From an uncultured Pedobacter sp. (lineage in GTDB: Bacteria > Bacteroidota > Bacteroidia > Sphingobacteriales > Sphingobacteriaceae): a DNA stretch of 58,345 bases. The stretch covers positions 1 to 58,345 of the forward strand of contig CAMLDJ010000004.1 in NCBI GenBank assembly GCA_946478755.1, read 5' to 3'. A model generated the notes under the pieces. It was not told where the DNA came from. It saw only the letters and a program-made list of their open reading frames with translations, and did not search any database. Within the stretch, counting starts at the first letter, position 1, and every line of letters begins with the position of its first letter. Shown in pieces: positions 35,762 through 44,369 of the stretch. The position numbers were made by a program, and so were the translations under genes.

Positions 35762-36632
35762 TGCTGATTCTATATTTGTCTAGGTGTTCATCATAAGTAA
35801 TCAATGGTGTAGCCTCATATAATTTTAAAATTGTCTTTTTTATATATTCTGTATTTCTTAGACCTGGTATTTTCATAAGAAAAGTATTTATGAAATTTAT
35901 TTTCTTTTGTTTCTGCACAAGTTTTTTTGGATAGTTTCTATCTTTAATTATCTCTTTAACTTCATCTATATACTGATCAAAAAAATTAACATGAAGTTGA
36001 TTTTTATGAAATCTGATTGCACTAAAAATACTGTTAGTAGAATACAATTTTTTATATAGAAAAAAATGACTAAAAAGTTCAAAATCTCCGGCCAACCTGT
36101 ACTTTGAATTTATCTTAGAACCAATTTCTTCCCACAGAGTTCGTCTCCAAAATGTTCCATCTTGACCTATCCATTTTGATTTTTCATCCATATAATCAAA
36201 AACCGACGAACGGCTTAAATGCCCCGGAGATGTTATAAAACTTTTATGGTTTATGGTTATGGATCTTCCTTGTATCCAATCTACTTCCTTCAAATCTGAA
36301 AACATCTGGGCAATTGCAAATAGACTCTTTGGCATCAATATATCATCAGAATTAATGTAAGTCATTATTTCACCTGTTGACAAATTAAAACCTTTATTTA
36401 TGGCATCGTACATACCATTATCTTTTTCGGATACAAAATAAAAGATGTCCTTTTCGAATTTTTTTATGATTTCAATTGAAGCATCAGTACTTCCACCATC
36501 AATAATAATATATTCTAAATTTGGATATTTCTGACTGATTACTGAATTAATAGTTTCTTCTAAATATTTGACTCCATTATAGTTAGGGGTAACAATCGAG
36601 ATTTTGGGATACATTATAATAGGCTCTCTCAT
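35751..36632 (-). CDS. GT2 glycosyltransferase (WcaE-like branch)
   Basis: A 293-residue protein; ATG 36632 lies 3 nt after the upstream stop, while the internal ATG at 36614 (MYPKISIVTPNYNGVKYLEE) is an alternative start typical of the family. Motifs: IIIDGGSTDASIEIIKKFEK, FYFVSEKDNGMYDAINKGFN and ITYINSDDIL-like MTYINSDDILMPKSL (metal site SDD). The combination GGSTD, SEKDxGxYDAINKG and NSDD is shared with the GT2 at 55432, so these two belong to one subgroup. It probably adds one sugar to the repeat unit. Confidence 0.87.
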   Translation of the reverse strand: MREPIIMYPKISIVTPNYNGVKYLEETINSVISQKYPNLEYIIIDGGSTDASIEIIKKFEKDIFYFVSEKDNGMYDAINKGFNLSTGEIMTYINSDDILMPKSLFAIAQMFSDLKEVDWIQGRSITINHKSFITSPGHLSRSSVFDYMDEKSKWIGQDGTFWRRTLWEEIGSKINSKYRLAGDFELFSHFFLYKKLYSTNSIFSAIRFHKNQLHVNFFDQYIDEVKEIIKDRNYPKKLVQKQKKINFINTFLMKIPGLRNTEYIKKTILKLYEATPLITYDEHLDKYRISNGS

Positions 36633-36635
36633 CTG

Positions 36636-37814
36636 CTAAATATTTTGTCCCCAAGTTCTTCTAATGGGAATAGTTTGAATTATAATATTCTCCAGGCCAA
36701 TTAAAACTTCATTAAAGTTATCTGGTTGCGATGGTGTTTTTTCAGTCTTTTGCGCGAGAGAAATTAATGAATCGCAGATTTCAGACATGTTGCTTGGATC
36801 AAAATAAATTGCGTTATTCTCCAATAGTTCTACATGTCCTGGTATTCTCGAGCAGGCTACATTACAGCCTAAGTTTAAAGCTTCCAACAATGGCATATTC
36901 GTTGGGCCTAAGAATGAGGGGAAGATTAGTCCAACGGCATTTTGGTATAGCCACTTAAGCTCTTCATTTTTAATAAAGCCTGTTATAATTACTTCATTTT
37001 GAATTCCAAGTTCTATTATTGTTTGATTAATATATGAAAGATTTCCTTGGTCACTACCTGGAAGTATTAGTTTATAGTTTTTGAAATCGTTAAGGGTAAT
37101 AAACTTAAAAAATGCCTTTACAAGGTTATAATGATTTTTATGCGGCCAGAATTGTGCAGGATAAATAAAGAAACTTGTTTTTTCTTTAATAAATCTTGGC
37201 TGAAAAGGTATCACAGATTGATCAATTATCTTTCCAGCGAACATTGGTAAAACTTTAATTCTTTCAGGGTTGATTTTAAAATAATTTACCACTTCCTGTT
37301 TTCCTGTTTCTGATTCGCAACAGATAATTAAAGCTTGATTAAATAATTCGCTATAACGCTTTTGTCTAAAATTAAACTCGTTATTCGTGCTAAGTTCTGG
37401 AAAAGCATATGTGGTTTTATGCCCTAAATCCCAGTTAACGAATCCATATGGGAAGTTTTTAATTATAAAGAATGGATTAGGGTAGAAAACCATCTCAATT
37501 TGATAGTCATTTAGTATCTTCTTAGCTTCAATATTTATTTTTTGATTTTCGGGCTGTCTTAAATCAATTGAAAAGAATTTGTGAAAAAAATTATTCTTTT
37601 TTGTTTGAAAGAAATTTCGTTTATACGGTATGTTTATTATTGGTTTTTGATATATCGAACTAAGATTAAATCCTACAAAATACACCTCTATTTTTTTACT
37701 AAAAAGGCTCTCGTTAATCCCTTGGAGTAATCTGTCTGTATATGAAAAACCTCCGCCTATCTCATTAAAATCATTATTATCTATCCAGATACCAATCTTA
37801 AAAGGTTTATCCAT
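36636..37814 (-). CDS. GT4 glycosyltransferase
   Basis: A 392-residue GT-B enzyme. The ATG at 37814 (MDKPFKIGIWIDNNDFNEIG) overlaps the aminotransferase stop by 8 bp as ATGGATAA and is preferred over the TTG 12 bp further up. Donor-domain landmarks: SFFIYPAQFWPHKNHYNLVK, then VIITGFIKNEELKWLYQNAV, and LIFPSFLGPTNMPLLEALNL with GPTNMPLLE in the ExGxxxxE position, followed by VACSRIPGHVELL. The pattern is that of mannosyl-type GT4s, but the sugar cannot be assigned. Confidence 0.87.
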   Translation of the reverse strand: MDKPFKIGIWIDNNDFNEIGGGFSYTDRLLQGINESLFSKKIEVYFVGFNLSSIYQKPIINIPYKRNFFQTKKNNFFHKFFSIDLRQPENQKINIEAKKILNDYQIEMVFYPNPFFIIKNFPYGFVNWDLGHKTTYAFPELSTNNEFNFRQKRYSELFNQALIICCESETGKQEVVNYFKINPERIKVLPMFAGKIIDQSVIPFQPRFIKEKTSFFIYPAQFWPHKNHYNLVKAFFKFITLNDFKNYKLILPGSDQGNLSYINQTIIELGIQNEVIITGFIKNEELKWLYQNAVGLIFPSFLGPTNMPLLEALNLGCNVACSRIPGHVELLENNAIYFDPSNMSEICDSLISLAQKTEKTPSQPDNFNEVLIGLENIIIQTIPIRRTWGQNI

Positions 37815-38916
37815 TAATTGCTTCAATTACTTTTTGTTGATTGTTTAAATTTAGTCCCAAACCGCTGGGTACATAAAATCCGTTTCTTGCCAGTTTCTCT
37901 GCAACTGGATAAGATTCGTTTTTAAATAATCCCATTTTCTGAAATACAGGCTGTTCATGCATGCACCAAAAGAAAGGGCGGGTACCGATTTTTTGATCAG
38001 TTAGATAATTTATCATATTTTCTTTTTCCTCTTGCGTTGGTGCTACTAAGCCAAATACCCAATAAATATTCTCGCTATAAGCGGTATTGGCCAACGGTAA
38101 TTGGTATGCCCTATTTTTTAAAGGCATTAATCCTACCTGATAAGCTTTCCCCATAGCTCTTTTTTTCTCAACAAAACTATCAATCTGCTCTAATTGTGCT
38201 ACGCCCAAGGCGGCTTGTAAATTGGTCATGCGGTAATTCCAGCCAAGTTCATAATGAACGAACCGCGGGCCATTTGGCTCAAAACAAAGATTTCTTAGTT
38301 TCTTACACCTTTCGGCCAACTCACTATTATTGGTTAATAAGATACCGCCTTCACCTGTAGTAATATGCTTGTTCGGATAAAAACTAAAAATGCTGATATC
38401 GCCAAAACTGCCACACATTTTGCCTTTATAGGTTTGGCCGTGCATTTCGGCAGCATCTTCGATTATCTTTAGCTTATATTTTTTGGCTAATTCAATTATA
38501 GGATCCATATCTACTGGTAATCCATAAATGTGGACTACTAAAATGGCTTTTGTCCTGATTGTTATCTTTGCTTCAATTTGGGTAATATCCATATTCCAGG
38601 TCAATGGATCACTATCTACTAAAACTGGCAATGCACCAGCAGTAACCACAGATTGCGCTGGAGAGATAATAGTGAATGTAGGCATGATTACTTCGTCTCC
38701 AGGGCCAATATTTAAAGCTTTAATCGCAATATCTAAGGCTGCAGAACCGCTACTAACCGCAATGCCGTACGAACTACCAATATATTTACTAAACTGTTCC
38801 TCAAATTTATTAATAAAAGGCCCTTCGCTACTGATCCAGCCTGTTTCAATACACTCAGTTAGGTATTTTAATTCATTGCCACTAAGTAGGGGAGTGTTAA
38901 CGGGAATCGGATGCAT
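37807..38916 (-). CDS. DegT/DnrJ/EryC1/StrS aminotransferase (perosamine synthetase-like)
   Basis: A 369-residue PLP enzyme from the ATG at 38916, which overlaps the upstream stop as TAATG; a start 24 bp upstream is less likely. Motifs in order: TGWISSEGPFINKFEEQFSK, SSGSAALDIAIKALNIGPGD, IIEDAAEMHGQTYKGKMCGS and SFYPNKHITTGEGG, with the PLP-binding Lys at about residue 183. The front and spacing resemble GDP-perosamine synthase, which converts GDP-4-keto-6-deoxymannose to GDP-perosamine. The exact sugar is an inference. It provides an amino sugar for the polymer in the cytoplasm. Confidence 0.88.
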   Translation of the reverse strand: MHPIPVNTPLLSGNELKYLTECIETGWISSEGPFINKFEEQFSKYIGSSYGIAVSSGSAALDIAIKALNIGPGDEVIMPTFTIISPAQSVVTAGALPVLVDSDPLTWNMDITQIEAKITIRTKAILVVHIYGLPVDMDPIIELAKKYKLKIIEDAAEMHGQTYKGKMCGSFGDISIFSFYPNKHITTGEGGILLTNNSELAERCKKLRNLCFEPNGPRFVHYELGWNYRMTNLQAALGVAQLEQIDSFVEKKRAMGKAYQVGLMPLKNRAYQLPLANTAYSENIYWVFGLVAPTQEEKENMINYLTDQKIGTRPFFWCMHEQPVFQKMGLFKNESYPVAEKLARNGFYVPSGLGLNLNNQQKVIEAING

Positions 38917-39668
38917 TATAATTTTTTTAAAATATAACACACGCCCCAGGTTTCGCCTGTGGGTGTGTTCTTGCTTAGAAATTCTTCGCTGTGGATAAGT
39001 TCAAATCCTGTTGCATAAGCTAGTAGCTCTATTTCTGGTCTGCTGAAATGCCGCATTGGATGCTGCTCTTGAAAGAAATGGGTCGAACCGTCGCTAAGGT
39101 TTTTTACTGTAATATCATAATTGACCTCAACAATATTTAATTCGTGATGTATCACTGGATTTGCATTTCTAGTAACTTCTATATTTTGATCCTGAAGTAT
39201 TTTGATTCGCTTTTCCGGAACTTGAAAGTTTACTGCTACGCTATGCCAAACATCAAAAATAAAGAGACCGCCGGAATTTAAATGACGATGTACATTTTTA
39301 AATGTATCAACTAAGCTTTGATTGTTGGTTAAATAACTGATAACGTGAAAGAGTGACAAAGCAATATCAAAGAATTGGCCAATTTCGAAATTGGTAATAT
39401 CTGCTACTTTAAAGTCAACATTAATTGCTTTTGAACGATTCGCAATATCAACCATCTCCGGACTGCGCTCTAAGCCAAGAATCTGATAACCTCTTGCTGA
39501 TAGCAGGTTTGCATGTTTGCCTGTTCCTGAACCTAATTCTATGATTTTTTTACTTTCAAAACTGTATTGTTTAATCAGGTCATCCAAATAATCAACTTCT
39601 GCTTTATAGTTTTTGTCTTTATAAAGAAGGTCGTAATACCGACTGTAAAGTTTAAAGTTTTCGCTCAT
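38916..39668 (-). CDS. SAM-dependent methyltransferase (class I)
   Basis: A 250-residue protein from ATG 39668. Motif I is IIELGSGTGKHANLLSARGY and the following acidic motif VDFKVADITNFE fits class I methyltransferases, with IALSLFHVISYLTNNQSLVD as motif IV and SGGLFIFDVWHS further on. It sits between the cupin and the aminotransferase, sharing 1 bp with each neighbour. Its likely target is the amino sugar made by the aminotransferase, for example N-methylation, but this rests on position only. Confidence 0.85.
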   Translation of the reverse strand: MSENFKLYSRYYDLLYKDKNYKAEVDYLDDLIKQYSFESKKIIELGSGTGKHANLLSARGYQILGLERSPEMVDIANRSKAINVDFKVADITNFEIGQFFDIALSLFHVISYLTNNQSLVDTFKNVHRHLNSGGLFIFDVWHSVAVNFQVPEKRIKILQDQNIEVTRNANPVIHHELNIVEVNYDITVKNLSDGSTHFFQEQHPMRHFSRPEIELLAYATGFELIHSEEFLSKNTPTGETWGVCYILKKL

Positions 39669-40087
39669 TATTTGATGTTTTTAGGAATAGGGTCGAAACG
39701 CACCTTGTCTTCATCGCCGCAGTACGGACCTTGTTTAATTTCTATGAGCTCTGATGATTCTAACATTTCAAAGCCGTGCCCACCCGCCGCAAGTAAAATT
39801 ACATCTCCCGTTTCCACTATCCTGCTTTCAAGATAAACCTGGTCATCATTATAAAAATCTACACGTACTTTGCCTGATTTAACGTATAACACTTCCTGTG
39901 TAAGGGTTACTTTTCGTTCTACAAGCTTATGCACATGCGGCGGTATAATATAACCTTTAGGCCGGTTCATGTACCCCAACTGTTGCGAATAATCTTGCGG
40001 GGTGAAGAAAGTTATCCCTTCCTTTTTGTAATTGGCTCTAATGATGATTGCGAGTAATTTTTCCTGAAAAGATACTTGTTCGATCAT
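39668..40087 (-). CDS. Cupin-domain protein of the sugar pathway
   Basis: A 139-residue protein from the ATG at 40087 (MIEQVSFQEKLLAIII), 4 nt after the upstream gene's stop. A longer frame starting inside that gene is rejected. The cupin signature is visible: PPHVHKLVERKV (metal-type His pair region), TQEVLYVKSGKVRVDFYNDD and ETGDVILLAAGGHGFEMLES. Proteins of this WxcM-like type accompany aminosugar synthesis and may be isomerases or act in NDP-sugar handling. It is a beta-barrel, cytoplasmic and without a signal. The exact reaction is not known. Confidence 0.75.
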   Translation of the reverse strand: MIEQVSFQEKLLAIIIRANYKKEGITFFTPQDYSQQLGYMNRPKGYIIPPHVHKLVERKVTLTQEVLYVKSGKVRVDFYNDDQVYLESRIVETGDVILLAAGGHGFEMLESSELIEIKQGPYCGDEDKVRFDPIPKNIK

Positions 40088-40091
40088 TTTA

Positions 40092-40982
40092 TTAATTTGT
40101 AATTGCTCGTTTGATTTTTCTAACAAATAGCAGAAGTATTATTTTATTGATGGCTATAAATTCTGTGCCGCTAAAAGGAAATTTGTTATGGGATGGCTTA
40201 ACAAAAAAAAATATGCCTTTTATATAACACTTTAGGCCAGATAAAAATCTGTTACAATTAAAATATTGTACCGCAACATTTAATATATGCCTCGAGAATG
40301 ATTTTGCTCCACAAAGCTTTAAAATGTCCTTTTTATAGTCATTAAATAAAAAGTCCCAGCCTTGGGCTACCTTAACCATGTTTCTTGTCATGGAATCTGT
40401 TGATCCATGTACTTCTGCAAGTTGTTTTCTGATAACGCAAAAAGAATAACGTTGGGCCAATCTAAAACAAAAATCATCGTCCTGACAGATTGTATACCGC
40501 ATATCAAAGCCGTTTATATTAACAACTGCACTTTTTTTTGCCGTGATACTAATCATAGAAGAAAGAAAACCCTGATTTAATACATCAGCATATTTATTTT
40601 CTCCTTCTAGCGTCCAAAGTGGTCCGTTAATCAGGCTACAGTAAGCAAAAGCAACATTTGGATTACTAACATAAGCTTTTTGCATTTCTTGTAAGTAGTT
40701 TGGTAGCCATACATCATCACTGTCCAGAAAAGCAAGATACTCGAATTTGGAAGCTTGAACACCGCTGTTTAATGCTGCATTTTGCCCTTTGTTTACTAGA
40801 TGTTTTATAATTTTGATTCTTGGATCTTTGATGGCTTTAATTCGTGCTACACTTTTATCTTCGGAGCAATCATCTACTACAATAATTTCAAAATTCTGAA
40901 AGGTTTGGTTAATGATACTGTTAATCGAATTTTCAATTACCTGTTCTCTATTATAGCATGTAATGATACAAGAAAAATACAT
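40092..40982 (-). CDS. GT2 glycosyltransferase
   Basis: A 296-residue protein from ATG 40982, next to the methyltransferase at 40985. FSCIITCYNREQVIENSINS, IIVVDDCSEDKSVARIK and FLDSDDVWLPNYLQE give the full GT-A set with DSDD as metal site, and ICQDDDFCFRLAQRYSFCVI is the catalytic-side block. Tail rich in aromatic and basic residues (IFFFVKPSHNKFPF). It probably adds an amino sugar, given the neighbouring aminotransferase and cupin genes, but that is inference. Confidence 0.87.
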   Translation of the reverse strand: MYFSCIITCYNREQVIENSINSIINQTFQNFEIIVVDDCSEDKSVARIKAIKDPRIKIIKHLVNKGQNAALNSGVQASKFEYLAFLDSDDVWLPNYLQEMQKAYVSNPNVAFAYCSLINGPLWTLEGENKYADVLNQGFLSSMISITAKKSAVVNINGFDMRYTICQDDDFCFRLAQRYSFCVIRKQLAEVHGSTDSMTRNMVKVAQGWDFLFNDYKKDILKLCGAKSFSRHILNVAVQYFNCNRFLSGLKCYIKGIFFFVKPSHNKFPFSGTEFIAINKIILLLFVRKIKRAITN

Positions 40983-40984
40983 TC

Positions 40985-41653
40985 CTATAAATTTTCAGAA
41001 GGAGTACAAATTAATAACTGGGTCGTGTGCTCAACATGTGTAATTTGATGGGAAATAATATTAAAGTATTCACCTACGAACCGACGGAACTCGTGTGCAT
41101 TCCATTCTCTAACATGTGTTGGGTTATCAGGAGGGCCATAATTTTGAATACCGTATAACATGTCTCTTTCCGGTGTACTTAAAAAGAGGTACTTGAATTT
41201 AATTTTCTTAATCATTTCCAATAATTCATCAGGCTTCAATACATGCTCAACAACATCTGCACAAATAACAATATCTACCTCTTTAGGTATAGAGGAATTA
41301 TCTAGTTCTGCATTAATCCAAGTACGATCAGGAAATGTTTTCTTTAAATAATCGAAGGTTGGATTAACGTCCATTCCTATCGTTTGATAATCTCCAAAAT
41401 ATGATATCAATTTGAAGCCCGAACCACAGCCAATATCTAAAACTTTACTGAAATTATTTTCCAATAAGTAGTTTTTAGCTAATTGATATACTTCTTTTTG
41501 ATATTCATCTCGATATGAAGTATCATCATCATAATTGTAAGACTCTCTGTGGCGATAGCCAGTTTTAATGTAATACTTCTGTTCAAGAAACTGACCGCTG
41601 ATTTTTCCTGCAGTCAATTTTGCTATGAATCGGAGATAATTTAGGCCTTTCAT
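40985..41653 (-). CDS. SAM-dependent methyltransferase (class I)
   Basis: A 222-residue protein from ATG 41653. Motif I is VLDIGCGSGFKLISYFGDYQ, then TIGMDVNPTFDYLKKTFPD and DIVICADVVEHVLKPDELLE (motif IV with VxEH, found in many sugar and quinone methyltransferases), and YLFLSTPERDMLYGIQNYGP. The N-terminal 55 residues with KYYIKTGYRHRESYNYDDDT may bind the acceptor. The gene starts 48 bp after the Wzt stop. In Wzm/Wzt systems a methyltransferase may cap the polymer end and control its length, which would fit this place but is inference. Confidence 0.82.
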   Translation of the reverse strand: MKGLNYLRFIAKLTAGKISGQFLEQKYYIKTGYRHRESYNYDDDTSYRDEYQKEVYQLAKNYLLENNFSKVLDIGCGSGFKLISYFGDYQTIGMDVNPTFDYLKKTFPDRTWINAELDNSSIPKEVDIVICADVVEHVLKPDELLEMIKKIKFKYLFLSTPERDMLYGIQNYGPPDNPTHVREWNAHEFRRFVGEYFNIISHQITHVEHTTQLLICTPSENL

Positions 41654-41701
41654 TTAATTTAAATTTCTAATTTTTTTACAGAAGTTTAATTTCATTTGTG
41701 G

Positions 41702-42928
41702 TTAGCTTATTATTTGTTCCCAATCTACTGAAGCCGATACTGGTCCCATATCTGATGCATCCGTTTCGGTATCATACTTGACCATATCAAAAACTTCAAA
41801 TATTAATATATTCTCTTCTGAAAAAAAGTCAACGGAACCGTCTCCGAACCAAATTGATAAGTTGTACTTTCCGTTTAATAGTTTTGGACTTTCTATAGAT
41901 ACTTTTAGTGTACCACTAGCTGAATTAACAATTTTATTTTTTGGTATCTGTAATTTTGGATTTGTTCCAAAAATTTTATTGCTATTTATTTCACTTATTA
42001 CAAAACCCAAACATGGGAATAGAAAATCCTTACAATTATGATAATGGAGTTCCAATATAATCTTATTTACCTGTTGATAAATTTTCAGCTTTGCTATGTG
42101 AGTGCTTAAATTATTAAGTTCACCTAAAATTGTGGCGCTCTGGTTATATTTTTGAATGATATGTCTGGTAGACCCAAATTGAATGACCTTACCTTGGGAT
42201 AGTAACAAAGTATTATTGCATAATCTACTAACTGAATCCATATTATGACTCACAAAAAGTACAGTCCTTCCTTCTCCCTTGCTTACTTCGCCCATCTTGC
42301 CCAAACACTTCTTCTGAAATTCGGCATCACCAACAGCCAATACTTCATCTACAATCAATATTTCGCTTTCTAAATGTGCTGCAACAGCAAAAGCTAGGCG
42401 AACATACATACCCGAACTATATCTTTTAACCGGCGTATCTAAGTAACGTTCTATCCCAGCAAAATCTACAATTTCATCCAGCTTGCGCTGGATTTCCTTT
42501 TTACGCATGCCCAAAATAGCACCATTTAAAAAAATATTTTCTCTACCGCTCAACTCCGGGTGGAAACCAGTCCCTACTTCCAATAAACTTGCAATTCTGC
42601 CTTTACCTGATATTTTTCCGGTAGTAGGGGCAGTTACTTTACTTAATATTTTAAGTAGCGTACTTTTTCCGGCGCCATTTCTACCTATAATGCCAACGGC
42701 ATCGCCCTGTTCAATTTCAAAATTAATATCTTTCAAACTCCATACCACATCGCTTTCACTTTTGGTATTCTGATTATTGCTTTCGCCAATGCGCAGAAAG
42801 GGGTCTTCTTTGCCTCGAATACGAGCATACCAACGTTCCAGATCGCGACTAATGGTGCCTGTGCCAATTTGACCCAATTGATAGGCTTTACTTAGATTTT
42901 CTACTTTAATTGCAATATTTTTTGACAA
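41702..42928 (-). CDS. wzt: ABC transporter ATP-binding subunit, Wzt type
   Basis: A 408-residue protein. The ATPase part has Walker A GRNGAGKST (82-90), the signature YSSGM (170-174), Walker B ILIVDEVLAVGDAEF (190-204) and the H-loop HNM (about 228). A C-terminal extension of about 150 residues with beta-strand character (ILELHYHNCKDFLFPCLGFV) matches the carbohydrate-binding domain of Wzt proteins, which read the polymer end. The start is TTG at 42928. With Wzm it exports polysaccharide across the inner membrane using ATP. It is separated from Wzm by the four-helix-bundle gene. Confidence 0.9.
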   Translation of the reverse strand: MSKNIAIKVENLSKAYQLGQIGTGTISRDLERWYARIRGKEDPFLRIGESNNQNTKSESDVVWSLKDINFEIEQGDAVGIIGRNGAGKSTLLKILSKVTAPTTGKISGKGRIASLLEVGTGFHPELSGRENIFLNGAILGMRKKEIQRKLDEIVDFAGIERYLDTPVKRYSSGMYVRLAFAVAAHLESEILIVDEVLAVGDAEFQKKCLGKMGEVSKGEGRTVLFVSHNMDSVSRLCNNTLLLSQGKVIQFGSTRHIIQKYNQSATILGELNNLSTHIAKLKIYQQVNKIILELHYHNCKDFLFPCLGFVISEINSNKIFGTNPKLQIPKNKIVNSASGTLKVSIESPKLLNGKYNLSIWFGDGSVDFFSEENILIFEVFDMVKYDTETDASDMGPVSASVDWEQIIS

Positions 42929-42932
42929 TGTT

Positions 42933-42990
42933 TAGCGGTTAGAATTTAGAAGGTTATAAGAAAAAGGTTAGGGTTTAGAGTTTAGTTCTT
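42933..42990. repeat. G-rich telomere-like tract left of the four-helix-bundle gene
   Basis: Plus strand GGTTAGAATTTAGAAGGTTA ... AAAGGTTAGGGTTTAGAGTT. It is the inverse complement in style of the C-rich tract at 43425-43508, so the gene between is flanked by inverted repeats. Confidence 0.6.
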
Positions 42991-42999
42991 GAAAAACGT

Positions 43000-43359
43000 T
43001 TAGATAAGCTGTGACTTTCTCAATGCACTAAGTTTAGTTGTAATAATTTCGATCTTACTTCTTGATGTTAAATAGTCTTGTTCAGAAATATAATCTAAAT
43101 CCATTGCAGCGATTAAATGATTTAAGGTTTCGAGTGTTGTAGTATAAGCCATGTTGGTATAATGCGCTTTATCTTTCTGCGTAATTTTTCCTGATCCTTC
43201 AGCTAAACAAGCACCAATGCTGCTTGCTGACCTTTTAATTTGGCTAATTAATCCAAATGTTTCTTCTTTCGGAAACTTAAGTGTTAATTGATAAATATCT
43301 TTTCTGAAAGATCTGGATAATTGCCAGACTTCTAGTTTTTCAAATGAGTAGGTGTGCAT
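43000..43359 (-). CDS. Four-helix bundle protein (S23/IVP type)
   Basis: A 119-residue helical protein from ATG 43359. YSFEKLEVWQLSRSFRKDIY, SQIKRSASSIGACLAEGSGK and TLETLNHLIAAMDLDYISEQ are the standard four-helix-bundle landmarks of the 23S-intervening-sequence/S23 family. Its function is unknown; in Bacteroidota such genes often turn up as single inserts within polysaccharide loci. It separates wzt from wzm, which normally adjoin. The flanks are mutually inverted CTAAAC/TTAGGG-type tracts, which suggests it came as a cassette. Confidence 0.85.
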   Translation of the reverse strand: MHTYSFEKLEVWQLSRSFRKDIYQLTLKFPKEETFGLISQIKRSASSIGACLAEGSGKITQKDKAHYTNMAYTTTLETLNHLIAAMDLDYISEQDYLTSRSKIEIITTKLSALRKSQLI

Positions 43360-43424
43360 ATTCCTTATTTTTTATAGATGAAGTAAATAAGGGATGATTG
43401 TTATGAATATATGAAAGTTTCGTT

Positions 43425-43508
43425 AAAACTAAACACTAACCCCTAAACATTACACACTAAACCCTAACTCTTAATCCTCTAACCTCTCCACCTTAACCTC
43501 TAACCTCC
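43425..43508. repeat. C-rich telomere-like tract right of the four-helix-bundle gene
   Basis: Plus strand includes AAACACTAACCCCTAAACAT, ACACTAAACCCTAACTCTTA and TAACCTCTCCACCTTAACCT. It lies between the permease gene wzm (stop 43509) and the four-helix gene, opposite in orientation to the tract at 42933-42990. Confidence 0.65.
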
Positions 43509-44369
43509 TTACACCGTGTCGACGAAATTCCGCTCTACCTTATTAAAAACAATTGTACCCAGTAGCATTAATAGTATTGTAACAAATGTTGCATAACCTA
43601 AACTGCCCCAGCTAAAACTTCCCTGTCCTAAAAAGCCATATCTAAAAGTTTCAATAATAGGAGTCATCGGGTTATACTCAATTATCCAGGCATATGCAGG
43701 ATATTTCTTAATAGCTTCAGATAGGGGATAAATTACTGTTGTTGCGTACATCAAAAGCTGCACGCCAAAACCGATCAGGAAAGCTAGATCCCTATATTTC
43801 GTTGTCATGGCAGAAATAATCATGCCTGCACCCAAACCCAATAAAGCCATTAGTATTACAATTGCCGGGAATAGACAAATTGCCCAGCTGACGTTAAAAT
43901 TGGCACCAGAGAAATAATAATAGGCCATTAAGATTAAAAACAGGAGCATTTGTACGCCAAAGCGAACCAGATTACTCACTACTATACTTAATGGCATAAT
44001 TAACCTTGGGAAATATACTTTGCCAAAAATGCCTGCATTATCTTTAAAAACGGAGGAGGTTTTGGTTAAACAATCTGCGAAATAATTCCATGCTGTAATG
44101 CCAGCCATGTAAAATAGGGGTTTTGGTAAACCATCAGTTGATATGCCTGCAAGGTTGCCAAAAATAAAGGTAAAGATGATCGTTGTAAATAATGGTTGAA
44201 TAAAAAACCAGAGCGGGCCTAAAATGGTTTGTTTGTAGAATGAAACAAAATCTCTCCTGACCAATAGTACCAACAAATCCCGATAGGCCCAAACTTCATG
44301 CAGTTTTAGGTCGAACAAGGATGATTTTGCCTCAATGGTCCACTGCTCTTCTTCCTTAACCATAGCCAT
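43509..44369 (-). CDS. wzm: ABC transporter permease, Wzm type
   Basis: A 286-residue inner-membrane permease with about six hydrophobic segments. Typical ABC-2 features: LLVLLVRRDFVSFYKQTILG near the N-terminus, GPLWFFIQPLFTTIIFTFIF, and the NPMTPIIETFRYGFLGQG loop near the C-terminus, seen in polysaccharide exporters of the Wzm/KpsM type. It forms the channel with Wzt. ATG 44369 and the second ATG two codons later are both possible. It overlaps the upstream GT4 by 14 bp. Confidence 0.9.
   Translation of the reverse strand: MAMVKEEEQWTIEAKSSLFDLKLHEVWAYRDLLVLLVRRDFVSFYKQTILGPLWFFIQPLFTTIIFTFIFGNLAGISTDGLPKPLFYMAGITAWNYFADCLTKTSSVFKDNAGIFGKVYFPRLIMPLSIVVSNLVRFGVQMLLFLILMAYYYFSGANFNVSWAICLFPAIVILMALLGLGAGMIISAMTTKYRDLAFLIGFGVQLLMYATTVIYPLSEAIKKYPAYAWIIEYNPMTPIIETFRYGFLGQGSFSWGSLGYATFVTILLMLLGTIVFNKVERNFVDTV

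Noticed and set aside
43425..43508. Possible CRISPR or true telomere repeat
   Set aside because: Units are irregular in length and sequence, with no spacers and no cas genes; only a low-complexity tract.
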